Shown here piece after piece: positions 1-12,709 of a stretch of DNA of 64,000 nt. The notes under the pieces were generated by a model that had not been told where the DNA came from, did not search any database, and was given only the letters and a program-made list of their open reading frames with translations. The stretch lies in the NCBI GenBank assembly GCA_963931865.1, contig OZ007507.1, positions 11,756,932 to 11,820,931 of the forward strand, given 5' to 3'. The position numbers and the translations under genes are program-made. How positions within the stretch are numbered: position 1 is the stretch's first letter; the number at the start of each line of letters is the position of its first letter. The DNA comes from Axinella damicornis (taxonomy: Eukaryota; Porifera; Demospongiae; Axinellida; Axinellidae).

Positions 1-1337
1 GCGCTTAATTATCTGTAACAGTAGCACGTATTCATAAGGGGGAGGGTGCAAATGACGTCTTCGTAGTCACATGGTTGACCTATCTATTTTGCTACACTGG
101 TCCTTCATCCGGGCGACACAGCCACAATTGCACTACCACCAGCAACAGACTTACCCGACATTTGTTATTCAAGAAGAGTCTGGTAGCATACCGACTCCAC
201 CTGGTCGGTGCACAATGGTAGCCACACGAAAACATCCCATCTTCAATTGCAGGTCACTGTTCTAGCTCAATTCAGGAGCGCTTGCCACCTGAGGGCATAG
301 GAGAGCACGATCGAGAGCTGTTGTAACGCACGCCACTCGCTTGCTATAGCTAGCTAGTTTAGGACCACGTTATCCACTTCGACGTCACGAGTGTACAAAC
401 ATAATCAAACGTCCACGGTGCCAGTGGAATTTCACCGCTCTTTAGCGCATGCGCAAACAGTGGGAACCAGGCCATTTTCTCCTCGACATCTCGGGCCTGG
501 AAACGAGGCTAGTAAACAAGGTACTAGCAAGGGTGTAGACAAGGGGTCCACGAGGCTAGGGGGCTGTAGCCGCTGCACCCCCAGTTTAGGGATTTAATAT
601 TGTAACAATACTCTTTCAATGTATTTATTCAGTGTTATGCGTGATTATTATTTGCTGCGCTATTAGGAGAGAGCATCCGGCCTGCATGCATGGTGCTCTC
701 CTTTGGGGAAATACAATAGTAGGGCCCGATAAAACAGCACATAAGTAGGTCCCCCCCGGAGAAGCGCGTGTAACTTCCGGAAAATTCAAACTGGGCAAAA
801 TCCGTAGCATGTACTAAAAATAGCTACAGCGCTTCTAAACACTCTTGTAGTGATTCTTTCTGCCACGTGATAATGGAGTCAATTGACAGGAGCGGTGACA
901 CGATGGTCATTATTCCGTGTTATTGTGCACATGCAGCTGTGTAGTTCTGAGCCAAGTGACTGCAGGAAGGGACAGCGACAGCTACCAGAGAACGCTCTAC
1001 GGCTGTGCTGAAGGCTAACCTAGTGTACTCGAACAGTCACAACCAACGGTTATTGTGTGGATGTGCTTACCCAAGGCTGGAGGTGGAGGACGTCGACATC
1101 AGCAACGATGGCCATGGTGGGGTATAGGTTCAAATAAGCTCCAACACGTTCACAATTACCGCTGTACAGCTTCAGGTGCAACCGGGTACTCAAGTATTCC
1201 GCCCACACTGTGGGTGCCTATTGAAGTTACACGCTCTTACTCTGGGGGGGGGGGGGGGGGGGGGGGGGCGGGGGGGGTGGTACGCTCTTGCCCAAAATGG
1301 TACAAGATTTTGATCATCCTTGTTCTTTCATGTGCAG
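1..1337. other. Upstream intronic/noncoding DNA of the ADAMTS-like gene
   Basis: No convincing complete gene. A stretch around 1152-1225 translates on the plus strand to a fragment ending NYRCTASG...PPTLWVPI, which resembles the C-terminal half of an Ig domain and may be a decayed or frameshifted exon; I could not find a phase-compatible donor for it. A G homopolymer with one C lies at 1243-1277. A right-arm-like remnant of the TAGCCTCG hairpin family is at about 494-512. Confidence 0.5.
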
Positions 1338-4300
1338 GGCCTGTTGTTGTCCGTCCTACCGGTTCAGAGTACCGAATTGGAACCAATTTCTGTCTTGATT
1401 TTGAAGGACCACGGCAGCGAACGTCTGCCACCTTAGACTGCCAGATTGTGCAGCAGAGTATTGAGGACAATATCCCTGGTGCATTCCCAACACCCGATCG
1501 CACATGGGACAAGGATGGTATAATACTCTACTCTGTGGTATCCGAAGAAGACCCCAATCCAGAACTGGAAATGGATTTCTTCATGGAGAACCCCTACCTG
1601 ATGCGCGGACTTGTGGAACCTTCTGGCTTCCCACTAACAATTTTAAGCACTGGTTCCCTCAGATTCAACCATAGATTTACTAATATCTCTTCGATGGGCG
1701 TCTATCCTGCAGATATTACTGTCAGAGATGCTCAACGTCTGGCATTTAACAACATTCTGGGCACATGGACATGCAGTGCTAACAACAGTCTGGGGGGAGA
1801 ATCCTGCTCGTCTACAATCAGAGAGTGTGGTAAGGGATCCAGCTAACCTGACGTGAACTGATCCATTGTTGGACTTCACACGGCAAGAGAACTTTATTGA
1901 CAACGTTTTGATCAGACTGTGCCGATCTTCCTCAGGACCTGAGGAAAATCGGCACAGTCTGATCGAAACGACCTGAGGAAGATCGCCACAGTCTGATCGA
2001 AATGTTGTCAAAAAAGTTCTCTTACCGTGTGAAGTCCAACAATTACAATCATTATGTACACCGTGGCGACATGTCTCTCAACCAATATGTATAACTGATG
2101 CATAGTACATAGAGCATATACAGAGTAGTACACAGAGCATATACAGAGTAGTACACAGAGCATATACAGAGTAGTACACAGAGCATATACAGAGTAGTAC
2201 ACAGAGCATATACAGAGTAGTACACAGAGCATATACAGAGTAGTACGCAGAGCATATACAGAGTAGTACGCAGAGCAGCATACAGTGTGCAGAGCAGCAT
2301 ACAGTGTGCAGAGCAGCATACAGAGTGTGCAGAGCAGCATACAGAGTGTGCAGAGCAGCATACAGTGTGCAGAGCAGCATACAGAGTGTGCAGAGCAGCA
2401 TACAGTGTGCAGAGCAGCATACAGTGTGCAGAGCAGCATACAGTGTGCAGAGCAGCATACAGAGTGTGCAGAGCAGCATACAGTGTGCAGAGCAGCATAC
2501 AGTGTGCAGAGCAGCATACAGAGTGTGCAGAGCAGCATACAGTGTGCAGAGCAGCATACAGTGTGCAGAGCAGCATACAGAGTGTGCAGAGCAGCATACA
2601 GAGTGTGCAGAGCAGCATACAGTGTGCAGAGCAGCATACAGTGTGCAGAGCAGCATACAGTGTGCAGAGCAGCATACAGAGTGTGCAGAGCAGCATACAG
2701 TGTGCAGAGCAGCATACAGTGTGCAGAGCAGCATACAGTGTGCAGAGCAGCATACAGTGTGCAGAGCAGCATACAGTGTGCAGAGCAGCATACAGTGTGC
2801 AGAGCAGCATACAGTGTGCAGAGCAACATACATAGTGTGCAGAGCAGCATACAGTGTGCAGAGCAGCATACAGTGTGCAGAGCAGCATACAGTGTGCAGA
2901 GCAGCATACAGTGTGCAGAGCAGCATACAGTGTGCAGAGCAGCATACAGTGTGCAGAGCAGCATACAGTGTGCAGAGCAGCATACAGTGTGCAGAGCAGC
3001 ATACAGTGTGCAGAGCAGCATACAGAGTGTGCAGAGCAGCATACAGTGTGCAGAGCAGCATACAGTGTGCAGAGCAGCATACAGTGTGCAGAGCAGCATA
3101 CATAGTGTGCAGAGCAGCATACAGTGTGCAGAGCAGCATACAGTGTGCAGAGCAGCATACAGTGTGCAGAGCAGCATACAGAGTGTGCAGAGCAGCATAC
3201 AGTGTGCAGAGCAGCATACAGTGTGCAGAGCAGCATACAGTGTGCAGAGCAGCATACAGTGTGCAGAGCAGCATACAGTGTGCAGAGCAGCATACAGTGT
3301 GCAGAGCAGCATACAGTGTGCAGAGCAGCATACAGTGTGCAGAGCAGCATACATAGTGTGCAGAGCAGCATACAGTGTGCAGAGCAGCATACAGTGTGCA
3401 GAGCAGCATACAGTGTGCAGAGCAGCATACAGAGTGTGCAGAGCAGCATACAGTGTGCAGCATACAGAGTGTGCAGAGTAGCATACAGTGTGCAGAGCAG
3501 CATACAGTGTGCAGCATACAGAGTGTGCAGAGCAGCATACAGTGTGCAGAGCAGCATACAGTGTGCAGCATACAGAGTGTGCAGAGCAGCATACAGTGTG
3601 CAGAGCAGCATACAGTGTGCAGAGCAGCATACAGAGTGTACAGAGTACAGTGCAGTACAGAGTGTACAGAGTACAGTGCAGTACAGAGTGTGCAGAGCAG
3701 TACAGAGTGTACAGAGCAGTACAGAGTGTATACAGAATAGTACCGTATATTTTTTTGCGTAGTAAAATTTTCACGTTTTCTTATTTTGCATCATGGACTG
3801 GGTTGCCCACTAAAATGTTTTTACGGCAGCCTGAAAGAGGGAGCCGGTCGAAGGACGAAAGACTTGCTGCGTTAGAGGCTACCATGTCATATTTATTCAG
3901 GTAAGCAGTTGTTGGCAAACTACTCGTGTATGAAAGAGAATTGAGGAACGCTACAGATGGGTACGCTCCCGCAGTAAAGATTATCCGGCACTCAGCTACT
4001 GAGAAAGGTGTCACATGTTTTTTCGCTTTTCCTAAGGAGACTGTCCCTTGCTTGCAGATATCTAAGAAGAACCATCTCGGCAATCAGCCAGCTAGACCGC
4101 GTGAAAATAATAACTATTCAGTCATGCAAAATTTCGTGGCTTACGAAATATTTGTTCAACGAAAATTTCCAGATATACCGTACACAGGTTATGATCATGA
4201 GGATATGTACATGCTTACGCATGGAGAATATGACTACCCACTTCTGAAATGCTTCCTACACGTATGCAGGTCCTCCTCCTGTCCTCCCTGGGTGCAGCGG

Positions 4301-7300
4301 ACCTCTCTTCCCCGATGAAGATGCAACGGTTTTCGTGGGTTGTCCAGTATGTATTCGTGAAGGCACAAGAGTGACCCTGGACTGTGCTGTGATGTCAGGG
4401 CAAACACCGGAGATCTCCTACCAGTGGGATCGTGACGACATGGAGGTCTCCACGGAGAGGACACTGACGGTCAACACAGAAGGGAATTACACTTGTGAAG
4501 TTACCAATCTAGATGGGATGGATAACCAGACCACCATGGTGTTCTGTAAGTGCATGTGTGTGGAGTGTGTGTGCATGTGTGTGTGCATGCATGTGTGGTG
4601 TGTTGTGTGTGTATGTGTTTGTGTGTGTAGGAGTCAAATTAAAGTTCCCATTTCGCTTGCATAGAGCGGTCCGTAATTTCAATGCGTTTTACGCAAAACG
4701 AACGCATCCGTTTACGTTCAATAATTACGGAACGGAAGCCAACCATTTAAACGCACTTGCGTACGGTCGAAATCGACAGTCGATCTTGAGTGAGCTGCAG
4801 GCTATAGCGCCACGAAGCTAATCCCACGCCCGGTTTATTCTATACCACATTCGTGGTCCTGTTAGTGTCTTCGTGATTTGTAGGCAAGCTCTACAGTGAG
4901 TTAGCTACTGTACCAACCAACCTGACTGAACGATGACGGTTCGAGGTTCACTGTGTTCCTTGCTCTTCTGCCGCACAAATTATAGCAAACAACGTCCTTC
5001 TGCCTTCTAGCATTGTGCGATGTTTTCTCGCCAGCTAGCATGCTGGCTACTGCTAGGTGCAATGCATTTTATTTGCTGCACGTGGCTACTAAAAGTTGAA
5101 ATTTACGTTATACGTACACCGTAAAAACGGTTGCGCAACGTAAACACGGTACACGACGGTAGCGTTTGCGAATTAATAAACGGCGTAATATTGACACCGT
5201 TTTACGTTCTACGAACGTTCTACGCAAGCGAAACGGGAACTTTAATTTGACTCCTACTGTAAGGTAGGAAACTGTTCAGAATCTTTCCTGATGGCAAGAG
5301 GAACGTATTAACAGGAAATGAGACTGATAAGGCACTCTACAAACTAGCAGAAGATAGCTAAGCAGAAACAACAAAACCACAAGACCAGGAAAACGTTCTC
5401 TGAAATTACAATCTGTGGAGCCAGCTAGACAATGCTACAACTATTGTGCATGACCTTGCTAACATTGACCACCTCATTCTCAGTGGCTAAAATGCATGCT
5501 GCTTGCTCGCGCTCACCCCACAATGTCCTGCATTCACCTAGTTACATGACTGTGTGTGTGGTTTGTATTGTGTGTATTGTGTGTATGTGTTTGTACTGTG
5601 CACGAGTGATTACTGTATGCATAAGAGTGTGCATAAAAATTTTCCTGTGTCTTGTTCACAGTCAGTCCGCGGTACGCCTTTTCCACTTCCATTGCGACAC
5701 TACAAGATGATACCTTGACAACAGCTACCGGATGTGGACGGTGAGTTTCAAACAATTAACATGTCACATGACTTTTTTCTGGTCACATAACCTACTCATG
5801 TCACTCTGACACAACTGACGGTTGAGTTGTCGCCTCAGTTCTTCGCTGACTATTATGCTGACATAAATATGCCCCCACTCCCAAGCTGTCCCCACTCCCA
5901 AGCTGTCCCCACTCCCAAGCTGTCCCCATCCCCAAGCTGTCCCCATCCCCAAGCTGTCCCCATCCCCAAGCTCTCCCCACTCCCAAGCTGTCCCCACTCC
6001 CAAGCTGTCCCCACTCCCAAGCTGTCCCTACTCGCAAGCTGTCCAGCTGTCCACATTCCCACTAGTTTAAGCTGTACATTGTCCAGACTGTATGGAGTAC
6101 ATGTTTAGTGATGACCGTCACACTATCCCCTCACTGCACACAGCCTCAGAAACAGCTCTGCAATCCCTGGTGTTGATCGCTGTGTCTTGGTCGGGGAAAC
6201 AATCACTTTTGAATGCCAGGGTTTTGGGGGCGAAGCCGACGTAAATATCAGTATTGTGGACCCGATGGGTACTGAGCAACCAAGTCCATATACGGTGATG
6301 GTTACGCTGGACAATGCCGCCGACATTGGGGGTAATTACACATGCCAGGTGGAAGCAACTGGCCTGTGTGGAGGGACCAGGGGAGTACTCGGGGTTGTGG
6401 TGTATGGTGAGTCTGATCACTAGCTATAGAGTGTATTCATGGAGACTTAACCCACACGCCATCTCTTCTAAGGTTCATACGAGAGGAGGTTGGACACAGT
6501 CATGTGACCTACGTGCGTAGGCGAATTTATATGGAGGTTTACTATAGCGAATCTAGTCTTTACGAGTATCTTGACAAACTTGACATCATTCGAAAGCTCC
6601 AGTAGAGTAGATTCCAAATATGCCGTCAACCCCGTTCAACCCCTGGGTCACTTGGGCTGTATGGACTCTTGAAGGATTGGCCGCGCGGGATGGCTGAGAA
6701 GCCACACTCCCGGTACTCCAACTGGAAGTCTTCCCAACCTGAAGTGTCTTCAACGTACTCCTACCTTTCAAACTCCCCAACTGTGCATGTAGCTTCACTT
6801 CTCGTTGGCAATTTACGTTTTCCTTTCAGTCCCAGGCCATATTGACTTGGGAATGAGGCTGGCGAGGTTAGGAATGCAATTATTTCCGTTCAAGCACAGC
6901 ACATACTCACGTGCGCAGAAAATGTGTCCAACCTCCTCTGGATTTATGCTGACAGTCCTTCGGTATGAGCACATGCCAGAGTCCGTGTACGTCCGTATTT
7001 TTGCATAATTGAGTTGCTGACCATATTAAAATGGCAGACCCAACCGACGTTTAATAAGACATGCAGAGCTTGAGATGCACAGAAGAGAAGCACTTTAGTC
7101 GTTATCAGGTGCCCTGACACAGATTTTAGGGGGATTAAATTTTGGTTTAGCAGTCGTTTAGCCTGCATTGCCAGTATTTGTTTTCAACTGGACCAGGCAC
7201 CAAGTGAAAGCTGATTTTTCATTGGAAGGTCTCTGTCCCTGCCTGTAGCGCACTTGTAACCGGAGACAAACAGCCCATTTACACTACAGACCGAGAAGGG

Positions 7301-10300
7301 CGGATTCGCTCCGGTTCGACGCAGATCGATCTGGGAAGTGCGTTTACACTACGCCGCCCGAGTGCTCCATGTACGTGTAATTCGGGGTCAAAGTTCATGA
7401 TTAGTCACATGCCCAGGCCGCATTCTCATGAGACTAGTCATGTTCGGGAATTCGATATACAACACCATGACAACCCCTCATCTCGAAACTGGACCCTTCG
7501 TGATCTGGTTCAGATACTATTGGCAACCGTCATGCCCCCCGTCCACGCCCTACCAACAGGTTCGATTCTGTTTACACTTGGGGCGGGAGCGCTCCGGATC
7601 GAACCAGTTCGATGGAGTTTGGTGGTCCAGTACGGAGCGGATCGGTGCGGTTCGGTTCGTGTTTACATTACGAGATAATTCGAACCAGTTCAAGCCATCA
7701 ATCCAGAGCGTTAGTGTAAACGGGCTGTAAGTTTCACAAGTTTAGTCATTTATTGGAGATGGTGATAATATTATTGCTCTACTCCCCCCCCCCCCCCCCC
7801 CAACACAGACCCAGCCAGGATTGACAGGGTTGTAAGCCTCCCAGATGCCACTGAGGCCAATTTACCTATTGGTGTAGGCCGATTTGAACAAGCTGTGGTT
7901 GTTCAACAGGGCCAGGCAGCCACTCTCTACTGTCCGACCTCAGGCATAGATGAACCACAAGAAACTTGGCGGGAAGTTGTGTTTGATGCTAGAGGACAGG
8001 CTTCTGAGCAGGTGGTGACACCAACAAGGTATGGCTGACAATGCTTGTATTCAACTGCTACTCCTGGTAGAGAAACTGGTATATGTGGCAAACTCATAGC
8101 TCAAAGCTAGCTTTAAGGTTACGGGATCCCTGCGCGTGGATACGCGCACCGTATACTTAATTAAGTGCTATTTCATAGTTTTTTTGTCGCCAAAAATAAA
8201 GTCGTGTGATCCGACCTGGACTTGGAAGACCGTATTGAAATAGGCACGAACAGTATAGAAAGGGCCGGACGAAGCATTTTGTAAATACTGATGACCATTC
8301 CGAAGTTATACGACGCTGTATTCCAAAGAGGGGAGTCAAGATGGCGGTTATTCACACTTAAGGGTCGTTCTTTCGAGGACTGCTCAACCTAGCCACAAAA
8401 CGCTTATGTCCCGCCCTAGAGCTTCCTATGGCGTGTCTCCCAACAGTAGAATCGAGTTGCTCGCGGTCTTCGCACTGGAAATTTTTGGCGAATAGTTTGC
8501 TGGAATTGATTTAACCAGCGTACAACAGCTACAGTGTGAGCTACTGTAATGATGATTAGTCCGCATGTTGACTACCCTCCCTGCTTTGCGTCGAGTAAGT
8601 TTGATTTCACTAGCTTCATTTTTGTGGGAGATAAATAGGCTTGAACAAATTGTCTGGCCACGCCCACCGTGCGACGAGCCCGTAACCTTAACTAGGTCTC
8701 AGAAGCCTCGTGTAGTAGTGCAGAGTGTGCGGGCGCATGCAGTGCAGCGCCCGCTTTGTTACACGTGGAAGAGGTGTGAAGTTTTTGTGTTCACTTAAGG
8801 AAGACGAGCTGTCTACAGAATTAAATGGACTTGTGTTTTAATGATATCTGCGTCTCTGAATACCAAGGTACAAGGCATACGTACAATGCTGTCACTGATG
8901 AAGCCCGGGAAGAATTTCTATGCAATAACAGGTACCCTTGTTTTCCACCATGTGATCAATCGTGAACCGCCGTTTTACGATCGTACATGCAGCTGTACCG
9001 CGAGCTGATACTCTACGATAATTATGCGGATGCTGAACTAACTTTATTGCATTCGATTATAAAGCATGACAGAAGTTGCGAGTAAGAATCGGACTGCCAT
9101 TCTCAAGATTAGTTGCCTCGCTATGCTCGGCGATTATCTTACCTCGTGTAGCTATACTTCAGCAGACTCTGATTGCATCCTCTGGCTCGTCATTACAGCT
9201 TGCACCAGCTAGTGCAATATTCCACAGAAGTAATGGCAGCTGTACTGGAATGCTCTACTCCTCAAACTGTGCAACCCATTGAGCCTCTGGGCAATTACCG
9301 TATACCGGGACATTTTGGCGGCCATTAAATTTGGCGAAATGGCCTGAAATGGCTCGGTATAAAATTTGGCGATTTAAAATTTTGGCGATCGCGACGGAAA
9401 AGTATGACGTCACTATGCGTGCCGCGAGCGCGACGTGACTGAGATCGGGAAGCAGGATGAAGACATACGAAACGAAGAGCAGTGTCGTGGCCATCACGCT
9501 TTCAGCAGCATCTGGAGGCCCATGATCGGCGACCAGCAATCCGGGAGATCAGCAATGCCCATGATGCTACGCTGTGGCAGTGATACGTGATGCACGACCC
9601 AGGACAGGTACATGTACACAGTCGGCCATGTCCGCATGTTCAGCAGTCTGTAGTCTGTCTATGCTTTTAATTCGGTGCACCGTCTATGAAGTAGTAAGCG
9701 CTTCTCCGCAGACCTCTCTCTCTCAGCAGGTAGTATGTTGGGTCTTGCAATCTCATTGAGTGAACTTGCTTCCTGCGCATGCCGACAGTCGATCTAGCTG
9801 GCCAGCCAATATTGGCGATTTTTAATTTGGCGATTGGCTTCCGAATCTCCAATTCGCCAAATTAAAACGGTTGCCAAAATTTCCCGGTATATATGGTATA
9901 CCGTTGAGTCAGTAAAATAATCGCGACGGTTCGTCAGACACTTTGTGCTTTCCTGAGTGCTGAATTAGTTCCCTTCCAGGAGTATAATAGCTACATACGA
10001 ACTTGTTTAGGTATTCAAGTTGTTCTGTCTGTTTCTTGTTTCCATTCCGTTCCATGTTTTAGTCACGTACCAAAGTGGCCTGCAATTACTGTACTGAGTA
10101 CGTCATTTGGTCATCTCTCAAAGTCTAAGATTACTATAGAGAGATTACCACTGATAATTACACTCCTGGAGGGGAAAATTGTGCCGCGTAAATAAATAAA
10201 TAATTAATGTTTGACTACTTAGAATGGCCTGCAAAGATTCTACTACACCGTTGTGATCGCTATCATGCACTGTCCTCACCGTACAATTTTGGTGCTGAAA

Positions 10301-12614
10301 CTCACCTTGGTGGTGGAGATACAAGTGCTTTTGTAGTGCCGTCGGCCGCCATTGCTCGATCGCTCTCTTTGAAGTTCATTGCCAGTACAGCTCTTAAGAA
10401 GGCCCCACAAAGATTCTGACCACACAGGTGTGATCGCTGTTGTTCCACATACTGAAACTCAGCGTGCTGGTGAAGTTGTGAGCGCTGTAATAAGTTCTTG
10501 TCTTCCCTTTGGACGCCATTGCTGACTCAATCGACCGAGCATGGTCCTCACGTGACATGTGCGTTAATTGGAATGAGCTGCAACACCTAGCTTGCGCGAC
10601 CAGTGAGTTGCAACCGGCTACCAGTAGTGCGGTTACCCGTTGTTTACTATAGGATTACTAGAGATTAATTACTGTTGTGGTAGAAGTCACTAATCTGCCA
10701 CAGGCAAGAGGAGACTATGTAGCGTAATCCACCAATTATCGTCACCTGAATTTGCATGATTTGCAGCATCGTCTAGGAACGGTTCCAGGACACCAAACTT
10801 GCACCGACGTATAGACCGTCACGCCCTCTATTAGCCCTACCACCTTTAAAGCAGTTACGTATTTCCGGCTTTTAGTGGTGCACTAGCGAATGCAACCTCA
10901 CGCAAATCAATTATCGGCACCCTGTACATATTATCGTCACTGCCTAGTACTCCCATAGATAATCCTGGGTCAATTATCGGCACATGCTGATAGCATCGAC
11001 TCACCTCCATCCCCTGAAGGCCACAAAAATCCACCACAAATCCTCCAGGTTCATGACCATTCTATCTATCACCCAGTGAAAAAAAAAAACACCAAAGCAT
11101 GCAACCCCTTCAATACATGAATTTTTGAATAAAAATTAATTCGTTCATCACACTACACAGTAAAAGCAAAACAATTCTCTTTCTTCCACATCCAGTACTT
11201 GGCACATTCGTGGAGCCATCTCTTGCACACGCACTCCACCCATTCTGATCCAGCACAGTCATGCTAGTCGTCCTCAAAAGTCTGAACCAGTCGCGGGAGA
11301 GGATCCAAGGTCGTGGTCTCCCCCTACCCTACTTTTGATTAGACATGAACAGTCCTACAACATAAAATGGCTAAAAGGACAGTAAATAACGTTTTAAACA
11401 AAGACAAACCTTCTGCAAAGCTTTAGTCTTGTAAACAGCTTGCGCGACGATGACGTAGTGCGAACGGAATCCGTATTTTCGCCGTGTACTCTCCGTTTAC
11501 TAAGCGCCGATAATTGGTATGTCGGGTGCCGATAATAAACTCATGCCGATAATTGGTGGTTTACGCTATGTCCATTGCCACTAAGCATGCTAGGTAGAAG
11601 CTATTGATGTAATGTGTGTTCAATTCTCTCCAGGAATGAAATTAGAGATGGCGTTGAGACCTTGGTTTTGGAGATCCCTAACTTCAATGTCAGTTCTCCA
11701 CGTACCTATGTCTGCCGAACCGACAACATTGCCGGCTCGGACGCAGGCGTTATCACTCTCGTTGGTCAGTTCTTCAACCATCTCCAAATAGGATGAGATA
11801 ATATAGCCTCATATCCAGCTCTTTGTCTTAAGAAGGGAAGTGTTGTAAGATCTCGAATAGGGGGATTTTGTCTCGCACCTTTCGGAAGGAAAGCCTAGGA
11901 TGGTTTCACTCGACACAGTGCCACTGTGCCATTATGTATGTAACAACGCCATGGAACGTTGCATTATTGTCCAGGAAGATGCAAGAGCGAGATTGCTTAC
12001 CATCCAGGAGGACACACAGAGCTTCTAGGGACATCATGGTGGCACCGTCTCATGTGCAAAACATCCCAGGCTATTCTTCCTGATATTCCCAAAGCTATGA
12101 GACAAAATCTGAGGTGGAAGGCCTGGGTACGAGGATATAGGCATTGTACACTTACTCATGTGACATTTCAGAAGGTGCATGTGATATCTGCCATTCAGGT
12201 CCACAAGTGCATTGACATCAGGGCTTAAGGACCCATTAATTACTGGCAGGTGCTGCATGTAGTGGCAGGATTGCTCTCCTGGCGCCCTGAGGCTCGGGGT
12301 ATGCTGGAACATTGCACACCTCGATCCCCAAGGAACCATTCTGCCGCTTCACTGCCCTATACGTATGTACTGCATCGCTTGAGCAGTTCTAGTCCCGTGT
12401 GTGGCTGATATGGTAAAGAACCTGGATATGCAATGCTGGTGTGGAACCTTACAGATTACATTCACCTCATAACTATGAATTACCAGGCTTACACTTCCTG
12501 TCTAGGGGCTGATTATGGCCATTTGAATTTTAGTCTGTGCTAACTCTGTTGCAGGCCCTGATGGTAGTGTATGGGTGACGGGAGCATATTCTGCTGTAAG
12601 TCAGAAAAAGTTGG

Positions 12615-12649
<35 letters not shown>

Positions 12650-12675
12650 ACAGGTAGATAGATAGGTAGATATAT

Positions 12676-12709
<34 letters not shown>

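Larger units (their letters stand above)
8029..11633. other. 3.6-kb intron hosting several repeats
   Basis: Separates the two halves of the fourth Ig domain. It contains the elements at 9296-9898, 10160-10640 and 10717-11570. Around 8649-8690 a segment resembles the sequence that flanks and seeds the 28-bp array near 56880 (TTGTCTGGCCAC...GACGAGCC). The rest shows nothing recognisable. Confidence 0.6.

Noticed and set aside
2008..3774. Long Cys-rich ORFs (up to 588 codons) on both strands
   Set aside because: Pure products of a 19/21-bp tandem repeat without stop codons; no domain, and the repeat lies inside an intron.
3926..4318. 130-codon plus-strand ORF
   Set aside because: No recognisable motif, and it does not fit the phase of the Ig exon that starts at 4270.
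4628..5256. TSD for the TIR element
   Set aside because: The flanks are TG-rich and no duplication of fixed length could be identified with confidence.
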